A stretch of 64,000 nucleotides of DNA from Marinobacter xestospongiae. Its GTDB lineage: Bacteria; Pseudomonadota; Gammaproteobacteria; Pseudomonadales; Oleiphilaceae. Numbering within the stretch: the stretch's first letter is position 1; each line of letters opens with the position of its first letter. A program made the translations under genes and the position numbers. Location: assembly GCF_023156385.1 (NCBI RefSeq), contig NZ_JAKZAK010000023.1:1-64000 (forward strand), in the 5' to 3' direction. This document shows positions 1 through 7,813 of this stretch, in pieces. The notes under the pieces are model-generated. The model was given only the letters and a program-made list of their open reading frames with translations. It was not told where the DNA came from and searched no databases.

Positions 1-63
1 GGATGCGGAATCAAACAGCGCAAGCAGGTTCAGTTCGGCAATCTGGTCGGGTGAAAACGGCAT
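1..63 (-). CDS. TIGR02647 family protein, 5' end only
   Basis: Read on the minus strand from the ATG at 63, the window edge encodes MPFSPDQIAELNLLALFDSA before the sequence runs out. This matches the start of the small conserved TIGR02647 family of Pseudomonas-like bacteria, which normally opens with an MPF(T/S)P-IAELN-LALF motif and is about 80 residues long. The family has no firm function; some annotations call it DNA-binding. Only 21 codons are visible, so the identification rests on that N-terminal signature. Its promoter must lie in the gap to its right. Confidence 0.7.
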   Translation of the reverse strand, partial: MPFSPDQIAELNLLALFDSAS

Positions 64-356
64 GGCATGTCCTCTGTATTGTTTTGGCTTGGAATTGTTA
101 TTGGTTCCTCGTTATCGAGGTGGGTTTACAACAGTTGTATACGAGGCAGCGGCATCAGACAAAGTTTATTTACGCTGGTCCTGCCCGCTGATGCCCAGGT
201 TCCAACTGAACCGAACCAAGCAGATCTATTTTTCAGACCAGTTTTTGACCAATTTGGACCCTCATCCCGGCAGGATTCAAGTGAGCAGCCAGAATAGCGC
301 CTATCTGGCTGGGAATGGATTCTGGGCTTTCGCTCTGCAATGGCAAGGAGAACCCA

Positions 357-465
357 ATGCCCCGTCAGGCTCGGGTTATCGTGCCCGGTCTCCCACATCC
401 ACATTGTTCAACGTGGTCGTAATCGTCAGCCGGTGTTTGTTGAGGATTACGGAAAGCGCGACAAA
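357..465 (+). pseudogene. Remnant of REP-associated tyrosine transposase (RAYT, Y1_Tnp family)
   Basis: An intact ribosome site (AAGGAG, 345-350) precedes an ATG at 357 that reads MPRQARVIVPGLPHPHCSTW and stops at 420. Moving one base forward at about 400 gives HIVQRGRNRQPVFVEDYGK. Joined, the two pieces give the standard opening of REP-associated/IS200-like transposases (MPRQAR-VPG-PHH-QRG-NRQ-VF). One extra C in the run CCACATCCACATT explains the shift. Beyond about 465 the similarity ends and the HUH and catalytic tyrosine regions are absent, so this is a dead 5' fragment. The rest of 69-546 holds no credible gene. Confidence 0.72.
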
Positions 466-546
466 GTAGAAATAGGCCTGTCACGGTTTTTAATGGCTAA
501 AATTCCTTTCTCCCTCAACTGGCGTTTGTATGACTTCAGAGATCAA

Positions 547-756
547 TCATTCATATACATATAGCCGGCACGCATAGCCGGTTTCTTTGCTGAATCTCTC
601 TATCCATTGTGCCACAAGAGATCTGGTCGTTTGTCTCTGGGCTTCCAGCAACATTTCCTGCAGTTTCTCTGAGTAACGTACGTGGCAATACCGGTTTACC
701 TCGGTGCTGGTGGTCACCAGAATCCTCGTCTTTGACGTTTTTGAACGCCTGTTCAT
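547..756 (-). CDS. Small hypothetical ORF
   Basis: A 69-codon open frame with a basic N-terminus and a helical-looking middle (YSEKLQEMLLEAQRQ). I do not recognise the family. There is no convincing Shine-Dalgarno sequence before the ATG, and the frame sits between a transposase remnant and the symporter gene. It could be a relic or a chance ORF. Confidence 0.25.
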   Translation of the reverse strand: MNRRSKTSKTRILVTTSTEVNRYCHVRYSEKLQEMLLEAQRQTTRSLVAQWIERFSKETGYACRLYVYE

Positions 757-785
757 GAACGAGCCGAAATGGAGTGGGGGCCTCG

Positions 786-2048
786 ATGAGAGCTTTACTA
801 AATGCCTATCTGAATACTTCTCTGGTGTTGCGCATTGGCATTGCGCTTGTACTGGGTCTGGTTGTTGGGCTGGTGGGTGGGCCCGCCGTGGTCGGGTGGC
901 TGGCCCCTCTGAGTGAGTTGCTGCTGCGGTTGTTGAAATTTCTGATCGTGCCGATTGTGCTGTTTACCCTGATGGTGGGGATCAATCAGGCCAACCTGGG
1001 CAGCATGGGGCGCGTGGGTTGGAAACTGTTGGGCTTTTACGTGCTCACCTCGGCCCTGGCCATCTCGGTGGGTCTGCTGGTGGCTACCGCCTTCTCTCCC
1101 GGTAGTGGCCTGGAGCTGACCTCGTCGGAAACGGTGAAGGTGCCGGAGAATCCGGGCTTCATTCAGGTGCTACTGAACATCGTGCCTACCAACATTGTTG
1201 GGGCGTTTGCTGAGCCCAACCTGTTGGGGGTTATTTTTACGGCGGTGGTGTTTGGCATCGCACTGATGAAGTTGCGGGAATCCGAGGCTCATGGCGAAAT
1301 GGCCGAGCGGCTTTATGGTGTGGTCTCTGCCCTGAACGAGGTCACCATGAAAGTGATGGCCGGCGTGTTGCAATATGTGCCGATAGGTGTGTTTGCCATT
1401 GTGGCCCACACCGCTGGTAAACAGGGTACCGCCACGCTGTTGGCACTGGGCGACATGGTGATGGTGTTGTACATCGCGCTGGCGGTGCAACTCGCGGTTT
1501 ATGCGGTGCTGATGCGTCTGAATGGTGTGAATCTGGTGAGCTTTGTGCGGGAGGCCCGGGTGCCGGTGGTCACAGCATTTGCCACCCAGAGCAGTTCAGG
1601 TACGTTGCCGCTGACCCTAAATGCGGCTCGCCGGCTGGGCATTCCCCAGCGTATCTATGGTTTTAGTTTGCCACTGGGTGCAACCATCAACATGGACGGA
1701 GCCGGCATTCGTATCGCCATTTCAGCGGCCTTTGCCGCCAACGTGGTCGGCGTGCCGCTGGATGTTGTCACCATGCTGGAGATTGTTCTGATCGGGACGC
1801 TCGCTTCCATCGGGACTGCCGGCGTTCCCGGAGCCGGTATTGTGATGATTGCCACGGTGTTTGCCCAGGTTGGGCTACCGATCGAAACGGTTGCTCTGCT
1901 GGTGTCTATCGATGCCCTGGTGGGCATGGGGGCAACGGCCATGAACGTGACCGGGGATCTGGTCTGTACCTCGGTGATCGCCCGCTCCGAAGAAAAGTAC
2001 GAAGCGGGCGAGGATCGCTTGGCCATACCGTCAGAACAACATTCCTAG
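786..2048 (+). CDS. Dicarboxylate/amino acid:cation symporter family protein (DAACS) with atypical binding site
   Basis: A 420-residue polytopic inner-membrane carrier of the GltP/DctA fold. HP1 carries the serine-rich motif QSSSGTLPLT, TM7 has NMDGA (residues 302-306, usually NMDGT), HP2 has VPGAGIVM, and TM8 has MNVTGDL (387-391), whose Asn and Asp normally bind sodium. By spacing from that Asn, the positions equivalent to GltPh Asp394 and Arg397, which hold the amino group and side-chain carboxylate of aspartate, are Gly380 and Ala383. It is therefore probably a cation-coupled carrier, but not for an acidic amino acid. I chose the ATG at 786 behind GGAG-GGGGG; an in-frame GTG at 774 is an alternative. 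A strong hairpin follows it. Confidence 0.85.
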   Translation: MRALLNAYLNTSLVLRIGIALVLGLVVGLVGGPAVVGWLAPLSELLLRLLKFLIVPIVLFTLMVGINQANLGSMGRVGWKLLGFYVLTSALAISVGLLVATAFSPGSGLELTSSETVKVPENPGFIQVLLNIVPTNIVGAFAEPNLLGVIFTAVVFGIALMKLRESEAHGEMAERLYGVVSALNEVTMKVMAGVLQYVPIGVFAIVAHTAGKQGTATLLALGDMVMVLYIALAVQLAVYAVLMRLNGVNLVSFVREARVPVVTAFATQSSSGTLPLTLNAARRLGIPQRIYGFSLPLGATINMDGAGIRIAISAAFAANVVGVPLDVVTMLEIVLIGTLASIGTAGVPGAGIVMIATVFAQVGLPIETVALLVSIDALVGMGATAMNVTGDLVCTSVIARSEEKYEAGEDRLAIPSEQHS

Positions 2049-2053
2049 AAAAC

Positions 2054-2096
2054 GGACCGAAACAGGGCAAGGTTTCCGCCTGGCCTGTTTCGGTCC
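2054..2096 (+). terminator. Strong stem-loop after the symporter gene
   Basis: GGACCGAAACAGG (2054-2066) is perfectly complementary to CCTGTTTCGGTCC (2084-2096), a 13-bp stem starting six bases after the stop codon. No long U tract follows, so it may act as an imperfect terminator or an mRNA 3'-end stabiliser. Confidence 0.65.
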
Positions 2097-2371
2097 TGCT
2101 CCTTCCTCATTCCCGCCACGTGCCCCCTGCGTACCCTGAATTAGCGCCCAGCGAGCTACTGGAATGCGCTTCTGTGCCTTGGCACAGAGTCCGGACTTCA
2201 GTTTTTGCCGACGGCCCGGGCTCCCCAAATTTTTGCCTCGTTTCTCCGCCAATACCGCGAATTGGGTCTAATCTAACTCGGGAGGCATTTGGATGCAGTA
2301 GGATAGTTAACCGGCCCCGGTGGCTTGAACGGTGCCTTAACCCGTTATGGATTCAGAAAGAGGGAGCTTTG

Positions 2372-3637
2372 ATGGTTAAGGCAATGACGTTCCTGCTGCT
2401 GGTATTGCAGGGCTTTAGTCCGGTATTCGCACAAAATCAGGATATTGATGAGTCGGAAAGCCGGCGTGGCCAGTTTCAGTTTGCCCTTCACTACGATAAT
2501 GAAATCCGCTATGGCGGTTCCAAGACGCCGTTTACGGCCGGAAGTGAATTGTCCCACGGAGATAAAGTTGTTGTTGTCACCCATGTAAATGGCAGTCCCT
2601 CCCGGACCAACGGCGGGCACTTCACCTATAAAAAGCTGGCAGAGCAGAATCTCAGTGTCACCAGGTCGATTGTGCGCAATCTCGGTGTGAGTATTGATCA
2701 TTTTGTTTTCTATACGGAAAAGGACGATGGTCGATCCAGCTATTACGACCCATTTATGACGGTGTTGACGGCGTTCAACGAAGACCGCGAATCGGCCCTG
2801 CCTACCGAGGAATTTGATGTCATTGCCTCGGTTTTCTTCAGGTCGGAGCATGTGGGTGATATTGCCAGCCTCAAAGGCCAGACGACGGAGTGGACGCCAG
2901 ACCGGTACAGAAACTTCCTCATATCGAGCTGGGCCAGGGATGTTCTGATCGATATGGCAGTCATGGCGATGAGGAGCGGTGACTACGAGTTGTCGTCCCG
3001 CTTGCTGGAACCTGCCATTTCGGTGGATCACCCACCCGCGATGTATTTGATGGCGGCCATACAGGACAATCTTGGAGATAAGGCAGGCTCGGTAAGCTGG
3101 TTAAAGAAAGCCAGTGATGAAGGGCATAGGCAAGCCACGTACATGCTGGCCCTGAGACTGGAGTCGGGTGCTGGTATTCCCCAGAACCACGACGAATCCA
3201 TCCGCCTGCTGACGGTTGCGGCGGAGGCTGGCCACAGCCAGGCGGCTTTCCGTTTGGGCAGGCATTACCTCGACGGCAAAATTGTGGAGCAAAACTCAGA
3301 GGAAGCCGCTCGGTGGCTGGCGGTCGCGGAGGCGGGCGGAATTGGTGAGGCGTCGCCGTTTAAAGGAAAAGCCGAGCATCTCTTGGACCTCGAACGTCAA
3401 ATGGGGACCCTGAGAGAGGAGACGGATCAGCTAACGGAGCAACTCGCGGCACTTAATGAAGCTTCGGCTATTCTTGAGGTCAATAGCAATCACCCTCTGA
3501 ACCGTCTTTCCCACGATCAATGGAAGGTGCTTACCATAAAAATGCAAGAGAACAGGAGTTATTACGACGACGTTGAGGGCATTGTTTATTGGCGCAGGGT
3601 CGAGGCACTTGCCCGTCAGCTGGGGTTCTTTGAATAG
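2372..3637 (+). CDS. Exported Sel1-like repeat protein
   Basis: A 421-residue protein opening with a signal peptide (MVKAMTFLLLVLQGFSPVFA). An N-terminal region of unknown fold (about 25-190) is followed by Sel1/TPR-like repeats (about 200-360) with the pattern A-YMLALRLESG-GIPQNHDESIRLL-AAEAGH, and then a short coiled coil (about 365-400). Sel1 repeats usually mediate protein-protein contacts, often at the envelope; the partner here is unknown. The frame stays open upstream to 2120, but the ATG at 2372 follows AGAAAGAGGGAG and gives the signal peptide, so it is preferred. Confidence 0.75.
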   Translation: MVKAMTFLLLVLQGFSPVFAQNQDIDESESRRGQFQFALHYDNEIRYGGSKTPFTAGSELSHGDKVVVVTHVNGSPSRTNGGHFTYKKLAEQNLSVTRSIVRNLGVSIDHFVFYTEKDDGRSSYYDPFMTVLTAFNEDRESALPTEEFDVIASVFFRSEHVGDIASLKGQTTEWTPDRYRNFLISSWARDVLIDMAVMAMRSGDYELSSRLLEPAISVDHPPAMYLMAAIQDNLGDKAGSVSWLKKASDEGHRQATYMLALRLESGAGIPQNHDESIRLLTVAAEAGHSQAAFRLGRHYLDGKIVEQNSEEAARWLAVAEAGGIGEASPFKGKAEHLLDLERQMGTLREETDQLTEQLAALNEASAILEVNSNHPLNRLSHDQWKVLTIKMQENRSYYDDVEGIVYWRRVEALARQLGFFE

Positions 3638-3940
3638 GACAAATGGGGCCGATGTGTTTGTCGGTGGAAATAGGTCTGTTTAGGTTTTTGCCGATCTGCG
3701 TCCTTCCTGGGTCCCTCCTCGAGTTAATTAACTATATGAAATATAAAACAATATTAACGGGTTGCATCAAGTTTACGTCTGATACTCTCGAGCGGATCAT
3801 AGAGCTGACAAGTGCCTGATGGGACCGAGGCGATGGCTTCATTCTCGTCATGCTGGGTCAGCCAGACCACCTGAATGAGGGTATTCAAATTGATGAATAT
3901 GAAGTTACTGCTCGCTTTTCTATCTCTGATTGGGTCCACC

Positions 3941-4192
3941 TCAGTGCGCCTCCAACAGCATCACCCGCCATTGGTAACTGTCTTCATAGTCGCCGTCAGC
4001 CTTGATCACAGCAGAAGCAAGGAGCGTATCCTGGTCATCGGGCAGCACCTTGCAGGCTGATGCGACCAGGTATTCAACGTTTAATTCCGTCTTGAGAGAA
4101 TTGAGTGCGCCAGGTGGGCAGGGCTGTTCCTCGCCGGCGTGGCCCACAAGAGCGGTGCCAAGCAGTACAAGCAATACGATAAGCTGGTTCAT
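3941..4192 (-). CDS. Exported small protein, probably truncated at its C-terminus
   Basis: Eighty-three residues with a clear signal peptide (MNQLIVLLVLLGTALVGHA) and a mature part holding two cysteines and a strand-rich ending, YQWRVMLLEAH, where the frame stops abruptly. The opposite strand at 3893 begins its own signal-peptide-like start (MNMKLLLAFLSLIG), which runs into the antisense of this gene at about 3945. Both look like the 5' parts of genes joined tail to tail, so this product is probably shorter than the ancestral one. I cannot name the family. The gap 3638-3940 otherwise holds only AT-rich non-coding sequence. Confidence 0.5.
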   Translation of the reverse strand: MNQLIVLLVLLGTALVGHAGEEQPCPPGALNSLKTELNVEYLVASACKVLPDDQDTLLASAVIKADGDYEDSYQWRVMLLEAH

Positions 4193-4405
4193 CGATGTCC
4201 TATTTGTGGCTTACAGGATGCCAATGCCTCTTTATCTCGGCTGGTCAATAAAGAATCGAAATGCCCGGTGAGCCGGAAGAGGGTGAGTTTCCAGATTCAT
4301 TTCCCACCGTCCACTCTAGGGCTGTGAGTCTGAGTTGTCGTTGCGTGTTTCGGAGAGCGTGATTATTAGCTGATGAGTCTCCAAGCCGGGTATAAGCCCA
4401 GAAAC

Positions 4406-4720
4406 CTAAAGCATGCTGCGTTCTCGCCAATAGCCAGGCTTTCTGGACTGATGAGCAACGGCGACTATGATGGTTTCCTCGAGCATCTCAATTGCAACGA
4501 TATCGTACGGAAACCGGTCAATAATCAGTCGTTTTGCACCAGTATCGTCAGCTTGTTCAGGAAGGGGAGATAGGGGGCTCAAGTTTTCTTCAATAATATC
4601 AATGGCGGCATCCACGGCAGCGAAAAACTCCGCGCCGAGACCCGGCTGTCGATGCTCATACCATTCTGCGGCTGCGATCGCTTCCTGCGCGGCCTCTTCC
4701 AGTATCCTTACTGTTCGCAC
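4406..4720 (-). CDS. RelE/ParE-type toxin of a type II toxin-antitoxin module
   Basis: A 104-residue protein with the ParE/RelE signature: an N-terminal helix pair (EEAAQEAIAAAEWYEHRQPGLGAEF), a beta core around RLIIDRFPYDIVAIEMLEETIIVAVAH, and a basic tail ending QSRKPGYWRER. ParE members poison gyrase and RelE members cleave mRNA on the ribosome; the sequence does not settle which applies. The gene starts two bases after the antitoxin stop, in the usual antitoxin-first order, so the two are co-transcribed and probably autorepressed by their complex. Confidence 0.85.
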   Translation of the reverse strand: MRTVRILEEAAQEAIAAAEWYEHRQPGLGAEFFAAVDAAIDIIEENLSPLSPLPEQADDTGAKRLIIDRFPYDIVAIEMLEETIIVAVAHQSRKPGYWRERSML

Positions 4721-4722
4721 TT

Positions 4723-4959
4723 TTACTCGCTTAACCTTGCTCGCATCTTTGATCGGAATTCATCACGGCTTAGCAGTGTGGCTTCACCGTTTTTGACCTT
4801 TAAGACACGTCGAACAATTTCGTCGCTCCAGGCCTGCTCGACAGAGCCGTCGCGAGGGCCGTCCAGGCTCATGATAAGCTCGCGGGCTAACGCCGCGCGT
4901 TCCGATTCGGAAAGAGTAGAAATCTGAGAACGCAGGTTTTCTAGTGTTTCGGTAGTCAT
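4723..4959 (-). CDS. Addiction-module antitoxin (TIGR02574-like)
   Basis: Seventy-eight residues with the features of the 'putative addiction module component' family: a Leu-rich N-terminal helix, LSESERAALARELIMSLDG, a WSDEI-RR segment and a C-terminal R-EF-KMRARL tail. It lies directly upstream of the ParE/RelE toxin with a two-base gap, so it should neutralise that toxin. Region 4960-5280 contains no convincing gene and probably carries the module's promoter. Confidence 0.82.
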   Translation of the reverse strand: MTTETLENLRSQISTLSESERAALARELIMSLDGPRDGSVEQAWSDEIVRRVLKVKNGEATLLSRDEFRSKMRARLSE

Positions 4960-5280
4960 AGGGCCTCCGCGAGTGCCGATACAGTCATGCTATCCCGATT
5001 CAAAGGCCCCAACAAGGTTGTGCCGGTTTGGCGGATTTTTGCGGGCCGCATTGATCTTCGTGTGGAACTACTGAGTGGCCCTGGATGGCCCAGACGTGAG
5101 AGACAGACATATCGTGGTGCTCTTACCTTCTTGCTAAGCAACGTCATTGCGGGCTGCAATTGACGAGGCCGTCAGTTCGCTCACGTCCACATGACCGAAT
5201 ATCGGCTCCAGATCCCGCCCGACCAGATGCCTGGGCCGGGCCGGCGTCCTCACTGATTAACGTGGTCAAACGAAAAGCGA

Positions 5281-5307
5281 GCGGGGGCTTTTCAGTGAAT
5301 CCCCCGC
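5281..5307 (-). terminator. Stem-loop after the NAD(P)-binding protein gene
   Basis: GCGGGGG (5281-5287) pairs with CCCCCGC (5301-5307) around a 13-nt loop, just beyond the stop codon of the minus-strand gene. A T-rich stretch follows on that strand (TCGCTTTTCG). Confidence 0.55.
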
Positions 5308-5327
5308 AGTGCTTTTGTGGTATCGCC

Positions 5328-5969
5328 TCAAGCGTAGGCAAGGGTGAAGCGGGCATTCTGATGAGCCGGTTCTTCCAACTCATCGATCATGGCTTTGGCG
5401 TAGTCTTCCACCGAGATCCGGCTCTCGCCGTTCGCATCCGTCAGTAACTGGTCACTTCCCAACTGGTACTGGCTGGTGCGTTCACCTGGCGCGATCATGG
5501 CCGCCGGTGACAGCATGGTCCAGGCAACGTCGTCCTGCCCTTGTAGTGCGTTCAGGGCATAGCGTGCGCCTTCGGCGGTTGCTTTGTACTGGGCTGGAAA
5601 GTCGGGGGTGTCGATCAGTTGTTTGCCGGGCGCCACCTCCAGGGAACCGGCACCACCCACGACCATCAGACGCTTGACGCCTGCAAGCTTGGCGGCGGAC
5701 AGAATGCTGTCGAAGCCCTTGGCGAAATAGCCGGCCACGTCTTCCTGGGCGTGGCCAGAGAAGGCGCTGAGCACGGCATCAAAGCCCTGGAGCTGGTTCG
5801 CGAGGCGTTCGGTCTGCTGCACATCGGCTTTCTTTACGGTTAATCCGTCTCTGGCTTCCAGGCGCTCCGGACGGCTGACCAGGGCGGTTACCGTATGGCC
5901 CCGGCTCAGGGCTTCGTCTCGCAGGGCGGAACCGATAAATCCGCTGGCACCGATAATTGCAATGTTCAT
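5328..5969 (-). CDS. NAD(P)-dependent oxidoreductase, atypical SDR (NmrA/YwnB-like)
   Basis: A 213-residue protein opening with the Rossmann nucleotide site GASGFIG (residues 7-13), followed by the beta-alpha pattern of NAD(P)H-binding atypical short-chain dehydrogenases (VLSAFSGHAQED, RLMVVGGAGSLEVAPG). It lacks the YxxxK site of classical SDRs in an obvious place, so it may be a redox sensor or a reductase of unknown substrate. It is transcribed divergently from a LysR regulator over 112 bp containing a perfect palindrome, which suggests that regulator controls it. Confidence 0.85.
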   Translation of the reverse strand: MNIAIIGASGFIGSALRDEALSRGHTVTALVSRPERLEARDGLTVKKADVQQTERLANQLQGFDAVLSAFSGHAQEDVAGYFAKGFDSILSAAKLAGVKRLMVVGGAGSLEVAPGKQLIDTPDFPAQYKATAEGARYALNALQGQDDVAWTMLSPAAMIAPGERTSQYQLGSDQLLTDANGESRISVEDYAKAMIDELEEPAHQNARFTLAYA

Positions 5970-6051
5970 GTTGTCGTCCTCATTGAATGGTCATCGATGA
6001 GGTCTATTGTGTTCGGGATGATTGATTTGAAGAACAGGCCAATTGATAATT

Positions 6052-6076
6052 CATTGTTATTGAATCCATAACAATG
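6052..6076. promoter_or_regulatory. Perfect inverted repeat, likely LysR operator
   Basis: CATTGTTAT (6052-6060), a seven-base spacer and ATAACAATG (6068-6076) form a perfect 9-bp inverted repeat. It ends five bases before the LysR start codon and lies in the divergent promoter region. Its AT-rich arms and place suit a LysR-type regulatory site acting on both the regulator and the oxidoreductase. Confidence 0.75.
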
Positions 6077-6081
6077 TTTCC

Positions 6082-6969
6082 ATGATTAACGACGTCGACC
6101 TCAACACACTGCCGCTGTTCATCGCCACCGTTGAAGCCGGTTCCTTCACCCGTGCGGCCGAGCGTCTGGGGTGCACCAAGACCAAGGTCAGCCTCAATAT
6201 CCGGGCGATGGAAGATCATCTGGGGCTGGCCCTGTTCACCCGTACCACCCGTCAGGTCACCCTCACGGAGGCGGGTCAGCAGCTTTACCAGGCGTGCCAG
6301 CCCTTGTTGCTCCAGTTGGGCGAAGCCCTGAGCGACGCTGGCACCAGCGCCCGTACCCTTAGTGGCAACCTGCGGATTACCGCGCCGGCGGACCACGTGG
6401 CGCAAAGCCTCGCGCCCGCAGCGGCGGAGTTTGGAGAGCGTCACCCGAACCTGCGCATCGAGCTGCGAAGCGGCGATAAGGTGTCGGATCTGGTCAGCGA
6501 GGGGATTGATCTGGCCATCCGAATGGGCTGGCTGAGAGATTCCAGCCTTCGCGCCCAGAAACTGGGGGAGTTTCAGCAGAGGGTGGTGACATCCCCCGCT
6601 TACCTCGAAGCTATGGGGACGCCTGCCCACCCAAGTGAGCTCAGCCAACATCGATGGATCGAGTTCACACCCCTGCCCAGCGCATTGACCTGGACCTTCG
6701 AGAAGGACGGAGAGCGTATTCAGGTGCAGATGAACAGCCATCTCAAGGTCGACAGTACCAGCGCGATACGCAGTCTGATGATGAAAGGAGCGGGCCTCTC
6801 GGTACTGGCTGGTAATGTCAGCCAGCAATACCCGGAGCTGGTGTCGCTGTTCCCGGACTGGCAACTGCCCTCGGGCGGAATCTACGCGGTATTCCCGCCT
6901 GGTGCATTCATACCTGCCAAGGTCCGGAGCTTTGTGGATTTTTATCGGCAGTGGCTGGCGGTTGAGTAG
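6082..6969 (+). CDS. LysR-family transcriptional regulator
   Basis: A 295-residue LysR regulator. The N-terminal winged helix-turn-helix (about 1-65) contains FTRAAERLGCTKTKVSLNIR, and the rest is a periplasmic-binding-like effector domain (about 90-290). It belongs to the AaeR/DsdC-like subgroup often placed beside small redox enzymes. The divergent NAD(P)-binding gene is the obvious target. The effector cannot be read from the sequence. The 254-bp gap after it (6970-7223) holds nothing I can identify. Confidence 0.92.
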   Translation: MINDVDLNTLPLFIATVEAGSFTRAAERLGCTKTKVSLNIRAMEDHLGLALFTRTTRQVTLTEAGQQLYQACQPLLLQLGEALSDAGTSARTLSGNLRITAPADHVAQSLAPAAAEFGERHPNLRIELRSGDKVSDLVSEGIDLAIRMGWLRDSSLRAQKLGEFQQRVVTSPAYLEAMGTPAHPSELSQHRWIEFTPLPSALTWTFEKDGERIQVQMNSHLKVDSTSAIRSLMMKGAGLSVLAGNVSQQYPELVSLFPDWQLPSGGIYAVFPPGAFIPAKVRSFVDFYRQWLAVE

Positions 6970-7223
6970 GTTAGTGTCCCGTCTGGCTAAACTCGCTAGA
7001 GAGCACCGGTAATCAGAACCGTTCTATTTAGGTAGTTCGCTTTGTCGTCCAATAGGTCTGGGGTAACGGGTATCGCGGCCAGGGTAAGGCCTCAAGTGCA
7101 GTTGGGGTAAAGTGTTTTCTGAAAGCCGGTGCAGATTGTGCTCGGGCTGAAGGGGACGGCTATGCTGCTCTGATAAGGCGGGCACTAAGCTGCTCTATCG
7201 ATTGAATCTACAAGGATCTTGCT

Positions 7224-7616
7224 ATGGTCACCTACCTTTACTGGTTCATTGTTCTGGCTCTCGTGTGTGGCGCCCTTTTCGGAATCGGCGTACGGCTGGG
7301 AAAGTGGCAGCCGGCTGTGATTCTGGCGGTCGTGATCGCGGTGGTTGGCTCTACGGCTTATTACTTCTGGTTGCAGCAGATTTTCGTGAAGCGCTACGGC
7401 GGCGTGATGAGTATTAGCATTCCTCAGGGTCTGCAACACATCGGCGCCACCTGGAAAGGCGACAACCTGTGGATTGAAGACTACAACCCGAAAACCAATG
7501 AGTGCATTTTCCGCGAGTATTCCCGGGGCGATTTGCTGCAAGGGCGTGTGGTGCTGAAGAGCTGCCATCCTTTGGGGGCCAGCAGACCGGCACCCTCGAC
7601 GCCCGTCGCCGAGTAA
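7224..7616 (+). CDS. Small membrane-anchored hypothetical protein
   Basis: A 130-residue protein with two predicted transmembrane helices close to the N-terminus (about 5-22 and 29-50), followed by a soluble domain of about 80 residues rich in aromatic residues and holding two cysteines (NECIF, LKSCHP). The order suggests a mostly periplasmic C-terminal domain anchored by a hairpin. I do not recognise the family. It has its own start with a modest ribosome site (AAGGA) and stands alone. Confidence 0.65.
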   Translation: MVTYLYWFIVLALVCGALFGIGVRLGKWQPAVILAVVIAVVGSTAYYFWLQQIFVKRYGGVMSISIPQGLQHIGATWKGDNLWIEDYNPKTNECIFREYSRGDLLQGRVVLKSCHPLGASRPAPSTPVAE

Positions 7617-7813
7617 TGCTAGAAAACCGGGGGTTAGGTGTCTTTCTCAACCCCGTTTTGCCAAGTCCGATCCCAATTCAAGAAAGAGGCCTGGCTATTA
7701 ATGTTTGGAGTGGCAGGCTAGATCGGCTACTGACATTTGAGCGTGCAGGCAGCATACAGTCCTCAGCTGAACTACACTGAGTGATCCTACACCGGTATAG
7801 GGAGGCTCTTGTG

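Noticed and set aside
126..404. 92-codon minus-strand ORF near the left edge
   Set aside because: It is antisense to the transposase remnant, has no ribosome site and reads as Trp/Arg/Pro-rich noise.
3754..3939. 61-codon minus-strand ORF next to the truncated exported gene
   Set aside because: It is in another frame from that gene, has no ribosome site and covers the apparent promoter region of the plus-strand fragment.
4956..5159. 67-codon ORF upstream of the antitoxin
   Set aside because: No family features or ribosome site, and it covers the module's likely promoter.
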